64,000 nucleotides of DNA from Georgenia sp. SYP-B2076 (GCF_003991205.1 NZ_RXOZ01000034.1:62001-126000), one strand, 5' to 3'. Positions 34,369 through 43,680 are shown, counted from the stretch's first letter. Numbers and translations are program-made. The notes: a model not told the origin generated them from the sequence alone.

Positions 34369-35397
34369 CTACCCCGGCCGCTGCGCGCTGCCCATGATCT
34401 CCGGGACGAGGGCGGAGAAACGGCGCAGGAGCGCGGCGTTGCCGGCATCGCCGCCCGCGGTGTTCGCGCTGCGCCACAGGCCGAGACCCGGCTCCAGCTG
34501 CCGGGCGAGGACGAGGACGGCGTCCCACAGCACGGTGTTCGAGACCGAGGACAGCGGTGCGGTCTCGGGCGCCCCGGGCGGCCAGCTGGCATCGCCCGGC
34601 GGCACCTCGGTGTCGATGACCACGTCGGCGATCTCCTCGAGCCGCACACCGGCCCGGGCCGGGGCGGCGCGGGACGCGCGCACGGACGTCACGGCGACGA
34701 CCGCGGCACCGCGTTCGCGGGCGTGCCGGGCCACCTCGACCGGATAGAAGTTGATGCCGGAGCTGGAGAAGATCACGAGCGCGTCGCCCCGGCGGATCGG
34801 GGACGCCCCGACGACCGACGGGCCGAGCCCCTCGGTCCGTTCCGCCGCGGTGGACCGCGCCGCGCCGTGCAGGGGCAGCAGGTCGGGGTGCCACAGGGGC
34901 CGGACGTGGGCGAGGCCGCCTGCCCGGAAGAAGGTCTCGATGACGCCCGCGATGGAGTGGCCCGCGCCGGCGCTGTACACCAGCCTGTCGTCCTTCCAGG
35001 TGGTCACGACGAGCTGGGCCGTCGCGCGGAGCGGTCTCGCAGCGGAATTGGTCACGGTTCTCGCAGCGCGATCTGGCGGCTCAGACCTCAGGCGCGTCGC
35101 TCGCTCTGGATCCGTTCCCCTGTCAGGCGTGGGCCCCATCGTCTGGCCGGGTTGAAGAAGTCGGCGCACGGCAGCGCGCGCGAGCAACAACACCAGGACC
35201 AGCAGAGTCACCGAAAGGAAGCCGCCGAGGCTGACCCGGTAACCGAAGACGAGGTCGACTGCTCCCAGGACAAGGAACTTGCTACCGAACAGCACTACCC
35301 ACAGCGCGAGCCCAGCAAGAACCTTCCCGGCCGCGGCGGAGGCTTGGCGAAACCGTCCTTTCACCCGTTTCTTGACTAGAACGACGGCCTCGAGCAC
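34369..35397 (-). CDS. Membrane-anchored SIS (sugar isomerase-like) domain protein, probable chimera
   Basis: The product has 342 residues. Residues 20-75 hold two membrane helices (VLAGLALWVVLFGSKFLVLG; FLSVTLLVLVLLLA). Residues from about 135 carry an SIS phosphosugar-binding domain: VYSAGAGHSIAGVIETFF, ALVIFSSSGINFYPVEVA, VVAVTSVRAS and LEEIADVVIDTEVPPGDA. Soluble relatives of about 245 residues begin with a helix that is absent here, so the SIS domain looks truncated and joined to a foreign membrane segment. A direct repeat TCTCGCAGCG (35035-35044, 35059-35068) lies at the junction. Start is GTG 35397 with a weak site. Substrate unknown. Confidence 0.7.
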   Translation of the reverse strand: MLEAVVLVKKRVKGRFRQASAAAGKVLAGLALWVVLFGSKFLVLGAVDLVFGYRVSLGGFLSVTLLVLVLLLARAAVRRLLQPGQTMGPTPDRGTDPERATRLRSEPPDRAARTVTNSAARPLRATAQLVVTTWKDDRLVYSAGAGHSIAGVIETFFRAGGLAHVRPLWHPDLLPLHGAARSTAAERTEGLGPSVVGASPIRRGDALVIFSSSGINFYPVEVARHARERGAAVVAVTSVRASRAAPARAGVRLEEIADVVIDTEVPPGDASWPPGAPETAPLSSVSNTVLWDAVLVLARQLEPGLGLWRSANTAGGDAGNAALLRRFSALVPEIMGSAQRPG

Positions 35398-35559
35398 GCC
35401 CTACAGATTGAGCACGACTACGTACACGAAGTGTCGACGATCGCTGCGGCGACGCCTGGCCGCACAGACGTAGGTGGCTCATCGTCCAGGTCGGACATCT
35501 GACCACCCTAGGTTCTTCGGCGGCGGAGGAACGGCGTCTTCGGCGGGAGGGCACTCGGA

Positions 35560-35641
35560 TTGCCCCACAATCGGGGCTCAGGTGACGCCTGATGCGCTCA
35601 CGCGGCCGCGATCCGCCACTCCAGCATCGCTTGTGGGGCAA
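35560..35641. repeat. Separated 11-bp inverted repeat
   Basis: TTGCCCCACAA (35560-35570) and TTGTGGGGCAA (35631-35641) are exact complements 60 bases apart, in the spacer before the RNase Z gene. They may form a long stem-loop or be the ends of a decayed small element. Confidence 0.6.
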
Positions 35642-35680
35642 ATCCGTCCGACCGGGCTCACACCCGGCAGACTCTGCATG

Positions 35681-36619
35681 ATGCGAGAACTCGTCGTACT
35701 GGGCACCGCGTCCCAGGTGCCCACGCGGACCCGCAACCACAACGGCTACCTGCTGCGCTGGGACGGGCAGGACCTCCTGTTCGACCCGGGTGAGGGCACG
35801 CAGCGCCAGCTGACCCACGCCGGCGTGGCGACCTCGCGGATCACCCGGATCTGCCTCACCCACGTCCACGGCGACCACTGCTTCGGGCTGCCCGGTGTGC
35901 TCTCGCGGATGGCCGTCGACGGCGTGGACCACCCCGTGCACCTGCACTACCCGGCGTCGGGCGAGGAGGTGGTGCGCGCGCTGGTCTCCGTGGCCGGTCC
36001 GGGGATCGACCTGCGGCTGCGCCCGCACGGCGCGGCCGGCGAGGTCGCGGAGGGGCTCGAGGTGGCCCCGCTGAACCATCGCATCGAGACCTACGGCTAC
36101 CGTCTCACCGAGCCGGACGGGCGCACGCTGGTGCCCGAGCTGCTGGCCGCCGCCGGCCTCGCCGGCCCCGACGTGGGCCGGCTCCAGCGCGAGGGCGGCG
36201 CCGGCGGGGTGCGCCTCGCGGACGTCAGCGTGGCGCGCCCGGGACAGCGCTTCGCCCTCGTGATGGACACCGCCGTGTGCGCGGGCGCCGAGGCCCTCGC
36301 CGAGGGCGCGGACCTGCTCGTCACGGAGTGCACATTCGCCGACGAGGCGGCCGACCTGGCGACTGCCTACAAGCACCTCACCGCCGGCCAGGCGGGGGCG
36401 CTCGCCGGCACGGGCGGGGCGGGCACGCTCGTGCTCACCCACTTCTCGTCCCGCTACCCCGACGCCGCGCCCCTGGCCGCGCAGGCCGGGGCGCGTGCCG
36501 GGGGCGCCAGGGTGCTGGCCGCCGCGGACCTCGACCGCATCGCCATGCCGCCGCGCCGGGAGCTCCCGGGGACACCGCCCGCGGTGCGGATGTCCCGTCA
36601 CCTCCAGGGGCACCGATGA
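35681..36619 (+). CDS. rnz: Ribonuclease Z / MBL-fold nuclease
   Basis: The product is 312 residues of the metallo-beta-lactamase fold. It starts MRELVVLGTASQVPTRTRNHNG, has the zinc motif THVHGDHCFGLPG, the mid-region LNHRIETYGYRL, and the distal ligands in VMDTAVC and LTHFSSRY. This is the RNase Z type that cuts the 3' trailer from tRNA precursors. CAGACT seven bases before ATG 35681 suggests leaderless transcription; ATG 35678 is the alternative. It overlaps the GNAT gene (ATGA), so the two are co-translated. Confidence 0.92.
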   Translation: MRELVVLGTASQVPTRTRNHNGYLLRWDGQDLLFDPGEGTQRQLTHAGVATSRITRICLTHVHGDHCFGLPGVLSRMAVDGVDHPVHLHYPASGEEVVRALVSVAGPGIDLRLRPHGAAGEVAEGLEVAPLNHRIETYGYRLTEPDGRTLVPELLAAAGLAGPDVGRLQREGGAGGVRLADVSVARPGQRFALVMDTAVCAGAEALAEGADLLVTECTFADEAADLATAYKHLTAGQAGALAGTGGAGTLVLTHFSSRYPDAAPLAAQAGARAGGARVLAAADLDRIAMPPRRELPGTPPAVRMSRHLQGHR

Positions 36620-37308
36620 CCAAGCAGCAGCGGCCCGGCCCTACGCCGGTCGGCGTCCACCCGCTCGCGCCCGAGCGCTGGCCGGACCTCCAACGGCTCT
36701 TCGCCGGACCGGGCGACCAGTCTCGCTGCTGGTGCGCGTGGTGGCGGCTGCCCGGCAAGGACTTCGACACCGCCCGGGTAGCCGGCCGTCGCGACCTCAT
36801 GGCCGAGCGTGCCGGCCGGGCGCCGGCGCCCGGGCTCCTCGCCTACGACGGGGACGTGCCGGTCGGCTGGGTCGCCGTCGCGCCACGGCCCGAGTACCCC
36901 CGGATCCCGCGCTCCGCCGTTGCCGCGTACGACGAGGGTATCCCCGGGTGCTGGTCGGTGACCTGCTTCTACGTCCCTCTGGGACGCCGCGGGCAGGGGC
37001 TGACGACGGTGCTGCTCGCGGCAGCCGTCGGCCACGCGCGGGCCCACGGGGCGCAGTTCCTCGAGGGCTACCCGGTCGACCCCGCGGGCCGCGGATCCTC
37101 CAGCGCCATGTACCCCGGTACGCTCGGCGTCTTCCTGCGGGCGGGGTTCGCCGAGGTCGCCCGGCGCCGCGGGCGGCCCACGGTGCGCATGGCCCTCGGC
37201 CCGCCCAGCGGCACCGACGTCGCCCGCCCGTCCCCCGTGCCCCCCGAGACCCGCCCCACGAAGGAACCAGATGCCGCTGGTCCAGATCAGCCTCGTCCGC
37301 GGGCGTGA
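36616..37308 (+). CDS. GNAT-family N-acetyltransferase
   Basis: The product has 230 residues. The acetyl-CoA pyrophosphate-binding motif is in YVPLGRRGQGLTTVLLAAAVGHAR, preceded by VGWVAVAPRPEYP and a Trp/Cys-rich segment SRCWCAWWRLPGKDF common to a subgroup of actinobacterial acetyltransferases. The C-terminal 30 residues overlap the next gene in another frame. The ATG at 36616 overlaps the RNase Z stop. The acceptor substrate is unknown. Confidence 0.88.
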   Translation: MTKQQRPGPTPVGVHPLAPERWPDLQRLFAGPGDQSRCWCAWWRLPGKDFDTARVAGRRDLMAERAGRAPAPGLLAYDGDVPVGWVAVAPRPEYPRIPRSAVAAYDEGIPGCWSVTCFYVPLGRRGQGLTTVLLAAAVGHARAHGAQFLEGYPVDPAGRGSSSAMYPGTLGVFLRAGFAEVARRRGRPTVRMALGPPSGTDVARPSPVPPETRPTKEPDAAGPDQPRPRA

Positions 37309-37456
37309 GAAGGAGACCGTCCAGGAGTGTGTCCGCGAGGTGGCCCGCACCATCGCCCGCACGCTCGACGCCCCGCTGTCCTCGGTGCGTGTCATCGTCA
37401 CCGAGGTCGAGCCCGACCACTGGGCCGTCGGGGACAGGTTCACGGACGAGACATGA
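37271..37456 (+). CDS. 4-oxalocrotonate tautomerase-family protein
   Basis: The product has 61 residues, the standard size. Pro2 (MPLVQISLVRG) is the catalytic base after Met removal, and VRVIVTEVEPDHWAVG closes the barrel strand. It forms hexamers or dimers of trimers. AAGGA lies five bases before the ATG. The gene starts inside the 3' end of the acetyltransferase gene (38-base overlap), which implies coupling. The physiological keto-enol substrate cannot be told from the sequence. Confidence 0.9.
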   Translation: MPLVQISLVRGREKETVQECVREVARTIARTLDAPLSSVRVIVTEVEPDHWAVGDRFTDET

Positions 37457-37622
37457 GCCCCAGCAATCCCCGGCCATCAGCTCCCGCGTGTAGCAGCGCG
37501 ATCCCGCCGCCGGCTTCGGGGTCAGCGCCGCGCCGCGCCGGCAGATGGTCGGCGATGTCACACCCGGGTGGCAGCCTTGGCGGTGGGGACGGTCCCGCGT
37601 CTCCCTCGCTGCGAGGTGGTCC

Positions 37623-40600
37623 ATGTTCCTTCTCGACGACGTCGTGGTCCTCAGCGCCGGGGACGTCACGCTCGGGTCCTCGTGCGAGCTCGCCGTGCTC
37701 CACCAGCTCGACCAGCGCCTGGGCCGCGCGGAGCCGGCGCCCACCACGGTGGACGCGATGGCGGCCCGCGTGGCGGAGCTGGGCCAGGCGCACGAGCGGC
37801 GGGTGCTGGAGGGGCTGCGCCGGTCCCACGGCCCCGGTGGCGTCCTCGAGCTGGTCCCGCCGGCGTACGAGCGGGCCGCCCTCGAGGCGCACCACGCGCG
37901 GACCCTGGAGGCGCTGCGCGCCGGGGTCGACGTGGTCTACCAGGGCAGCTTCTTCGACGGGCGCTTCCACGGGCGCGCCGACTTCCTGGTCCGCGAGCAC
38001 GCGTCGCGCTACGCCGTCCACGACAGCAAGCTCGCCCGGCACGCGAAGATCCCGGCGCTGCTCCAGCTCGCCGCCTACGCCGACCAGCTGGCCCGCGCCG
38101 GCATCCCGGTGAGCGCCGAGGGCCGCCTCCTCCTCGGCGACGGGAGCATCTCCGGCCACGACCTCACCGACATCGTCGCGCTCTACCGCGAGCGCCGGGC
38201 CCGGCTCGAGGCGCTCGTGGACGGGCACGCGGCCCAGCCGGACGCCGCCCGGTGGGGTGACGACCGCTACCGCGCGTGCGGGCGGTGCCCCACGTGCGCG
38301 CGGGCGGCCGAGGCCCACCGCGACGTGCTGCTGGTGGCGAACCTGCGCCTGTCCCAGCGCGCGAAGCTCCGCGCGGCCGGCATCACGACGGTCGAGGAGC
38401 TCGCCGCGTCCACGGGACCGGTCGACGCCATGGCCCGCTCGACCCTGGAGTCGCTGCGCCACCAGGCCCGGCTGCAGAGCGCGCAGGACCGCGCCGGCCC
38501 GGGCCCGGACGGGCGCCCCCTCGTGCGCGCGGAGGTCGTCGACGCCGCCGCCATCGCCTCCCTGCCCGCGCCGGACCCGGGCGACGTCTACTTCGACTTC
38601 GAGGGCGACCCGCTGTGGGCGCGGGGCGGCTCGGACTGGGGGCTGGAGTACCTCTTCGGGCTCGTGGAGGCGGACACCGGGGAGTTCCGCACCTACTGGG
38701 CGCACGACCGGGCGGCGGAGAAGCACGCCCTGGAGGGTTTCCTCGAGTACCTGCGGGACCGCCGCCGCGCCCACCCCGGGATGCACGTCTACCACTACGC
38801 CCCATACGAGAAGACGGCGCTGCGGCGCCTGGTGGGCCGGCACGGCGTGGGTGAGGAGGAGCTGGACGAGCTGCTGCGCGACGGCGTCCTGGTGGACCTG
38901 TACGCGACGGTCCGCCAGGGCATCCGCGTCTCGCAGCCGTCGTACTCGCTCAAGAAGCTCGAGCCGCTGTACATGGCCGAGGCTCGCTCGGACCAGCTGG
39001 ACAACGCGGCGGACTCCGTGGCCATGTACGCCGTCGCCTGCGACCTCGCCGACGCCGGCGACGCGGACGGCGCCGCCGCGACGCTGGCCGCCATCGCGGA
39101 GTACAACCACTACGACTGCCGCTCCACCCGCGCGCTGCACCGCTGGCTCCTCGAGACGCTGTCCGCGCAGCGCGCCGCGGCAGGGTCGGCGGGCGACGCC
39201 GGGCACGGCGGCGGGGGCGGACCCGGCGCCGACGCCGGCGAAGCGGCCGGACGGGGCGCCGACGGCGGGGCGGAGGACGGCGACGACGCCCCCCGCACGA
39301 GCGACGCTGACCCGGACGCCGAGCTCCGCGCGGCCCTTCTCGCCCGCGCGGGCGACGGCCCGGCGGAGGCGCGCACGGCGGACGAGCAGGCCTTCGCCAT
39401 GGTGGCGGCGGCCCTGGGCTACTCCCGCCGTGAGCGCAAGCCCTTCTGGTGGGAGCACTTCGACCGGCTCTCCACGCCGTTGGAGGACTGGGGCGAGCAG
39501 CGCGACACCCTGATCCCGGACGCGGTCGCCGTCGAGCGGGACTGGTTCAAGGAGGGGCGCCAGCGCAGCCTCCGCCGGCGTCTCCGGCTCACCGGCACCA
39601 TGGCCACCGGGTCCACCACGGGCGAGGGCACCGCCGTCTTCCTCCATTATGACCCGCTCTTTCCCGGCGGCCTGACCCCGCCGGCCGGCGGCATCCGCGC
39701 CGGCCACCAGCGGGCCGTCGTCCGCGAGCACGCGGACCGCTCGCTCCTGGTGGAGGAGAGGCTGGCGTCCGACGCGGCCCCCTACCCGGACCTACCGGTG
39801 GCCCTGAGCCCCGGGCCGCCCCCCGCGACGGCCTCGCAGGAGGCGGCCGTCAGGGCACTCGCCGGGGACGTGGCCGCCGCGGGCCTCTTCCCCCACCCCG
39901 GCCTGGACCTCGCCCGCCGGCTCCCGCCCCGGGTGGCCGGCGGCGCCCTGCCCCCGGTCCCGGCGGCCGAGGATGGCCCCGTCACCGCGATCACCGCCGC
40001 GGTCCGGGCGCTGGACCGGTCCTACCTCGCGGTGCAGGGCCCGCCGGGCACCGGCAAGACGTATGTGGGCGCGCGGGTGATCGCCCGCCTCGTCGCCGAC
40101 GGGTGGCGGGTGGGTGTGGTGGCCCAGTCCCACGCCGTCGTCGAGCACCTCCTGGACACCGTGGTCGAGGCGGGCGTCCCGGCCGACCGGGTGGGCAAGA
40201 AGGACGCCGACGCGCGACCCCACCCGTGGTCCGTGGTCCCCGACTCGGCGTACGCGGCCTTCCTGGACCGGCACCGCACGCACGGGTGCGTGCTGGGCGG
40301 GACGGCGTGGGACTTCACCAACACCGGGCGGGTTCCGCGCGGCCTGCTCGACCTGCTGGTCGTGGACGAGGCCGGGCAGTTCTGCCTGGCCACCACACTG
40401 GCCGTCTCGCTCGCCGCCCAGCGCCTGCTGCTGCTCGGGGACCCGCAGCAGCTGCCGCAGGTGAGCCAGGGCGCGCACCCCGAGCCGGTCGACGGCTCGG
40501 CGCTGGGGTGGGTCGCGGGCGGGCACGGCGCCCTGCCCGCCGAGCACGGGTACTTCCTGGAGCGGACGTGGCGGATGCATCCCGCGCTCACGGCGCCGGT

Positions 40601-41240
40601 CTCCCGGCTCTCGTACGAGGGCCGGCTCTCCTCCCAGGAGCGGGTCACCGCGCGGCGCTCGCTCGAGGGGGTCGAGCCTGGGATCCACGTGGTCGTGCTG
40701 GACCACCGCGGCAACGCCACCGTCTCGCCGGAGGAGTCGGCCGAGGTGGTCCGCCGGATCCGGGGTCTCGTGGGCCGCGCGTGGTCCGACGGCGTGGCGC
40801 CGCCGCGGCCGCTGGGGCCGGGCGACGTCCTCGTCGTCGCCGCCTACAACGCCCAGGTCGCGAGCATCCGGGCCCACCTGGACGCGGCCGGGCTCGGGGA
40901 GGCGCGCGTCGGCACGGTCGACAAGCTCCAGGGGCAGGAGGCCCCCGTCGTGATCGTGTCCATGGCGGCTTCGACGCCCGAGGACGTGCCCCGCGGGATG
41001 GGGTTCCTGCTCTCGCGCAACCGCATCAACGTGGCCGTCTCCCGAGGCCAGTGGGCCGCGATCCTCATCCGCTCGAGGCAGCTCACCGACTACCTGCCCC
41101 CGACGCCGGAGGCCCTCGCCGAGCTCGGCGCCTTCATCCGGCTGTGCGACGACGGGAGGCGAGAACCGCCGGGCCGCTCACCGCGCCGCCACGCTCAGGG
41201 CATCGGCGAGCCCGGGCCCGCGATGTCCCCGCCGGGCTGA
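37623..41240 (+). CDS. TM0106-type RecB-like nuclease / RNase H-like / SF1 helicase
   Basis: The product has 1205 residues in three modules. Residues about 1-260 form a Cas4/RecB-like nuclease with YAVHDSKLARHAKIPALLQL near 133 and the CGRCPTC cysteines near 219. Residues 320-520 form an RNase H-like exonuclease domain (YFDFEGDPLW, HYAPYEKTALRRL, YNHYDCRSTRALH). Residues 780-1180 form a complete SF1 helicase: GPPGTGKTYVGARV (806), VVDEAGQF (915), LLLGDPQQLPQV (939), TVDKLQGQEAPVVIVSMA and NRINVAVSRGQ. It resembles Dna2-like nuclease-helicases and probably acts in DNA repair. ATG 37623 gives the family start FLLDDVVVLSAGD. Confidence 0.93.
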   Translation: MFLLDDVVVLSAGDVTLGSSCELAVLHQLDQRLGRAEPAPTTVDAMAARVAELGQAHERRVLEGLRRSHGPGGVLELVPPAYERAALEAHHARTLEALRAGVDVVYQGSFFDGRFHGRADFLVREHASRYAVHDSKLARHAKIPALLQLAAYADQLARAGIPVSAEGRLLLGDGSISGHDLTDIVALYRERRARLEALVDGHAAQPDAARWGDDRYRACGRCPTCARAAEAHRDVLLVANLRLSQRAKLRAAGITTVEELAASTGPVDAMARSTLESLRHQARLQSAQDRAGPGPDGRPLVRAEVVDAAAIASLPAPDPGDVYFDFEGDPLWARGGSDWGLEYLFGLVEADTGEFRTYWAHDRAAEKHALEGFLEYLRDRRRAHPGMHVYHYAPYEKTALRRLVGRHGVGEEELDELLRDGVLVDLYATVRQGIRVSQPSYSLKKLEPLYMAEARSDQLDNAADSVAMYAVACDLADAGDADGAAATLAAIAEYNHYDCRSTRALHRWLLETLSAQRAAAGSAGDAGHGGGGGPGADAGEAAGRGADGGAEDGDDAPRTSDADPDAELRAALLARAGDGPAEARTADEQAFAMVAAALGYSRRERKPFWWEHFDRLSTPLEDWGEQRDTLIPDAVAVERDWFKEGRQRSLRRRLRLTGTMATGSTTGEGTAVFLHYDPLFPGGLTPPAGGIRAGHQRAVVREHADRSLLVEERLASDAAPYPDLPVALSPGPPPATASQEAAVRALAGDVAAAGLFPHPGLDLARRLPPRVAGGALPPVPAAEDGPVTAITAAVRALDRSYLAVQGPPGTGKTYVGARVIARLVADGWRVGVVAQSHAVVEHLLDTVVEAGVPADRVGKKDADARPHPWSVVPDSAYAAFLDRHRTHGCVLGGTAWDFTNTGRVPRGLLDLLVVDEAGQFCLATTLAVSLAAQRLLLLGDPQQLPQVSQGAHPEPVDGSALGWVAGGHGALPAEHGYFLERTWRMHPALTAPVSRLSYEGRLSSQERVTARRSLEGVEPGIHVVVLDHRGNATVSPEESAEVVRRIRGLVGRAWSDGVAPPRPLGPGDVLVVAAYNAQVASIRAHLDAAGLGEARVGTVDKLQGQEAPVVIVSMAASTPEDVPRGMGFLLSRNRINVAVSRGQWAAILIRSRQLTDYLPPTPEALAELGAFIRLCDDGRREPPGRSPRRHAQGIGEPGPAMSPPG

Positions 41241-41419
41241 TCCAGCGGGGCCTCTTCCTGCTCGGCGGGGCGCTCGGCCTCGTCGGCGAAGGGGACGTCG
41301 GCGTCGGCCGCCTCGTCGATGTCCGCGCCCGTGTCATTCAGGTTCTGCGCGGCCGCATGAGCCGCCGCGCTCGCCCGGTCCGCGGACTCCCGTGCCCTGC
41401 CCAACGTCGACTCGCTCAT
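41195..41419 (-). CDS. Small acidic protein, 74 residues
   Basis: The protein is Ala/Asp/Glu-rich and starts MSESTLGRARESADRASAAA, with AAGGGG seven bases before the ATG. The first half is an amphipathic helix and the second is acidic and disordered (EAADADVPFADEAERPAEQ). No family is recognised. Its 3' end overlaps the tail of the convergent nuclease-helicase gene by 46 bases. The good ribosome-binding site supports it. Confidence 0.6.
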   Translation of the reverse strand: MSESTLGRARESADRASAAAHAAAQNLNDTGADIDEAADADVPFADEAERPAEQEEAPLDQPGGDIAGPGSPMP

Positions 41420-41493
41420 GACATGACCCCTTCCGTCGGCAGCTCTCACCCTCGCCCCACGCCGGGGCGGGCGCAACAGCGGGCCGCCGCGGC

Positions 41494-41721
41494 TCAGGGT
41501 TCGCGGTAACCCGGGCGCCCGGGGCGGCGCCACACCCGCCAGCCCCACAGGGCCACCGCCGCCCACGCCGCGAGGACGGGGAGGTCGCCGGCGTTGAGCC
41601 CGTGCGACCCGCTCACCTCCAGGATGACGGGGCCGGCCCAGCGGTGGTGGCCGGCGAGGAGCAGCAGCGCCACGGCCGTCGCGGCGCCCACCACGACGAC
41701 GGCGACCAGGCGTCTGAGCAT
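41494..41721 (-). CDS. Small membrane protein, 75 residues
   Basis: There are two hydrophobic helices (VAVVVVGAATAVALLLLAG; LPVLAAWAAVALWGW) and a basic C-terminal tail (RVWRRPGRPGYREP). I recognise no family. It may be co-transcribed with the small acidic protein gene 74 bases downstream. Confidence 0.55.
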   Translation of the reverse strand: MLRRLVAVVVVGAATAVALLLLAGHHRWAGPVILEVSGSHGLNAGDLPVLAAWAAVALWGWRVWRRPGRPGYREP

Positions 41722-41838
41722 GGCGGGGAGTCTAGGCGGGAGCGGCCGTCAGGGCGGCGGACCCACCACCCCTCCCCGGCCACCGCGCCGCCTCCCGCCG
41801 TGGCGGGACGGCCCCGAGTCGGCACACCGGGGAGCCGG

Positions 41839-43191
41839 CTATGCCGTCTCGGTCACGTGCTGCGCCTCGTCCTTGGCGAGGGTGGCCCGGGCCAGGTCCC
41901 GCTCGGCCCGCTCGGACGAGCGGACGTAGCGCTCCCGCGGCCCGTCGACCACCAGGTGCGGCCGGTGCGCGAGCTGGTAGTGCACCCGCACGTGCCAGGA
42001 CCGCTTCACCCAGACCGCGGCGCCCACCGCGACGAGGATGGAGGCGATCGCGCCGACGCCCACGGACCAGCGCGGCCCGAAGGCCTCCGAGATCCAGCCG
42101 ACGATGGGCGAGCCGATCGGCGTCGCGCCCATGAAGACCATCATGTACAGGCTCATCACCCGGCCGCGCATGGCCGGCTCGGTGGACATCTGCACGGTGG
42201 TGTTGGCGGCCGTCATCATCGTCAGGGAGAACAGGCCGACGGGGATGCACAGCAGGGCGTACAGCTCGTAGGTGGGCATGAGGGCCTGGACGCCCATGGT
42301 GAGCCCGAACAGCAGCGCCGCCCCGATCACGAGGCGCACCCGCGGGTTCTTGCGTCGGGCGGCCAGCAGCGCGCCGGTGACCGAGCCGATGGCCAGGATC
42401 GAGCCGAGGATCCCGTACTCCCCCGCCCCCATGCCGAACTCCTCGCGGGCCATGGTGGCGGAGGTCAGCTGGAAGTTCAGGCCGAAGGCCGAGACGACGC
42501 CGACCACCACCATGATCACCAGGATGTCGCTGCGGCGGCGCACGTACTTCACGCCCGCGCGCACCTGCCCCTTGGCGCGGGGGGCGTGCGGCGTCTCGTG
42601 GAGCTCCCGCGTGCGCATGAGGGTCAGGGAGAAGATCGTCGCCCCGAAGGAGACCGCGTTGATGAGGAACACCCAGCCCGGGCCCACCACGGCGATGAGC
42701 AGGCCGGCGACCCCGGGCCCGATCAGCCGGGCGATGTTGAAGGACGTGGAGTTCAACCCGACGGCGTTGGGCAGGTCCGCGGCGGGCACCATCTCGGCGA
42801 CGAAGGTCTGGCGCACCGGCCCGTCCAGCGCGGTGACCACGCCGAGGGCCAGGGCGAAGACGTAGACGTGCCACAGCTCGGCGACGCCCGTGAGGACGAG
42901 CACCCCCAGCCCGGCGGCCAGGATCCCGAGTCCGCTCTGGGTCGCGATGAGGAGCTTGCGCCTGGGCAGCCGGTCGGCGAGCACCCCGGCGAGCGGGCTC
43001 AGCAGCAGGGTGGGCAGGAACTGCAGGGCGGTGACCACGCCGACCGCGAAGCCGGAGTTGTCCGACAGGACGGTCAGGACCAGCCAGTCCTGGGCGACAC
43101 GCTGCATCCACGTGCCGACGTTTGCGACGAGCGCCCCGAAGAACCAGAGGCGGTAGTTGAAGTACCGCAGCGAGTAGAAGGTCCGGCTCAT
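41839..43191 (-). CDS. MFS exporter (EntS-like)
   Basis: The product has 450 residues and 12 membrane helices. It starts FYSLRYFNYRLWFFGALVANVGTWMQRVAQDWLVL, the pattern of the MFS_3/EntS group of drug and siderophore exporters. The motif A-like loop is GVLADRLPRRKLL. The long C-terminal basic tail (HYQLAHRPHLVVDG onward) is cytosolic. Its ATG overlaps the MarR-type stop (ATGA), so regulator and exporter form an operon. The drug or metabolite exported is unknown. Confidence 0.9.
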   Translation of the reverse strand: MSRTFYSLRYFNYRLWFFGALVANVGTWMQRVAQDWLVLTVLSDNSGFAVGVVTALQFLPTLLLSPLAGVLADRLPRRKLLIATQSGLGILAAGLGVLVLTGVAELWHVYVFALALGVVTALDGPVRQTFVAEMVPAADLPNAVGLNSTSFNIARLIGPGVAGLLIAVVGPGWVFLINAVSFGATIFSLTLMRTRELHETPHAPRAKGQVRAGVKYVRRRSDILVIMVVVGVVSAFGLNFQLTSATMAREEFGMGAGEYGILGSILAIGSVTGALLAARRKNPRVRLVIGAALLFGLTMGVQALMPTYELYALLCIPVGLFSLTMMTAANTTVQMSTEPAMRGRVMSLYMMVFMGATPIGSPIVGWISEAFGPRWSVGVGAIASILVAVGAAVWVKRSWHVRVHYQLAHRPHLVVDGPRERYVRSSERAERDLARATLAKDEAQHVTETA

Positions 43192-43649
43192 TCCTCCACC
43201 ATCCTTCGCAGTATCACGGCGGCCTCCGCCACGACCTCCCGCTCCGCGGGGGTCAGCCTGGCGAGCCCCTTGTTCAGCCAGGCGTTCCGTCGCCGCTTGA
43301 TCTCCTTGACCAGGTCCCGGCCGGCGTCCGTGGCGGTGACGACCACCTGGCGCCCGTCCTCGGGGTGCGGCGTGCGCGCGACGTACCCGGCGTCCTCCAG
43401 GGCCGCGACGGTGCGGGTCATCGACGGGGGCTGGACCCGCTCGCGGTCGGCGAGCTGCTTGGGCGTCAGCGGCCCGTTGTGGACGACGGCGGCGAGCACC
43501 GAGTACTGGGCCTCGCTGACCTCCGAGCTGGACTCGTTGCGCAGGCGCCGGGAGAGCCGGAGCGTCGCGATCCGCAGGTTGGTGGCGAGGTCGGGCCGGC
43601 GCTCGGGCCTGTGCTGGGCGGGCGCGGGGGACTCGGCGGCGATCGTCAT
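43188..43649 (-). CDS. MarR-family transcriptional regulator
   Basis: The product has 153 residues from ATG 43649; ATG 43666 would add six residues. Winged-helix signatures are SEVSEAQYSVLAAVVHNGPL, LADRERVQPPSMTRTVAALED and the wing GYVARTPHPEDGRQVVVTAT. Flanking helices form the dimer. Its stop overlaps the start of the MFS exporter, and a GTTAGC/GCTAAC palindrome sits over the start region. This is the classical arrangement of an autoregulated repressor released by a ligand that the exporter removes. Confidence 0.92.
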   Translation of the reverse strand: MTIAAESPAPAQHRPERRPDLATNLRIATLRLSRRLRNESSSEVSEAQYSVLAAVVHNGPLTPKQLADRERVQPPSMTRTVAALEDAGYVARTPHPEDGRQVVVTATDAGRDLVKEIKRRRNAWLNKGLARLTPAEREVVAEAAVILRRMVEE

Positions 43650-43652
43650 TTC

Positions 43653-43680
43653 GTTAGCGTAACTCATTACCCTTGCTAAC
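43653..43680. promoter_or_regulatory. Probable MarR operator palindrome
   Basis: GTTAGC (43653-43658) and GCTAAC (43675-43680) are exact inverted arms around an inner GTAA/TTAC pair. The site is AT-richer than its surroundings and overlaps the regulator's 5' end, as expected for autoregulation. Confidence 0.6.
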
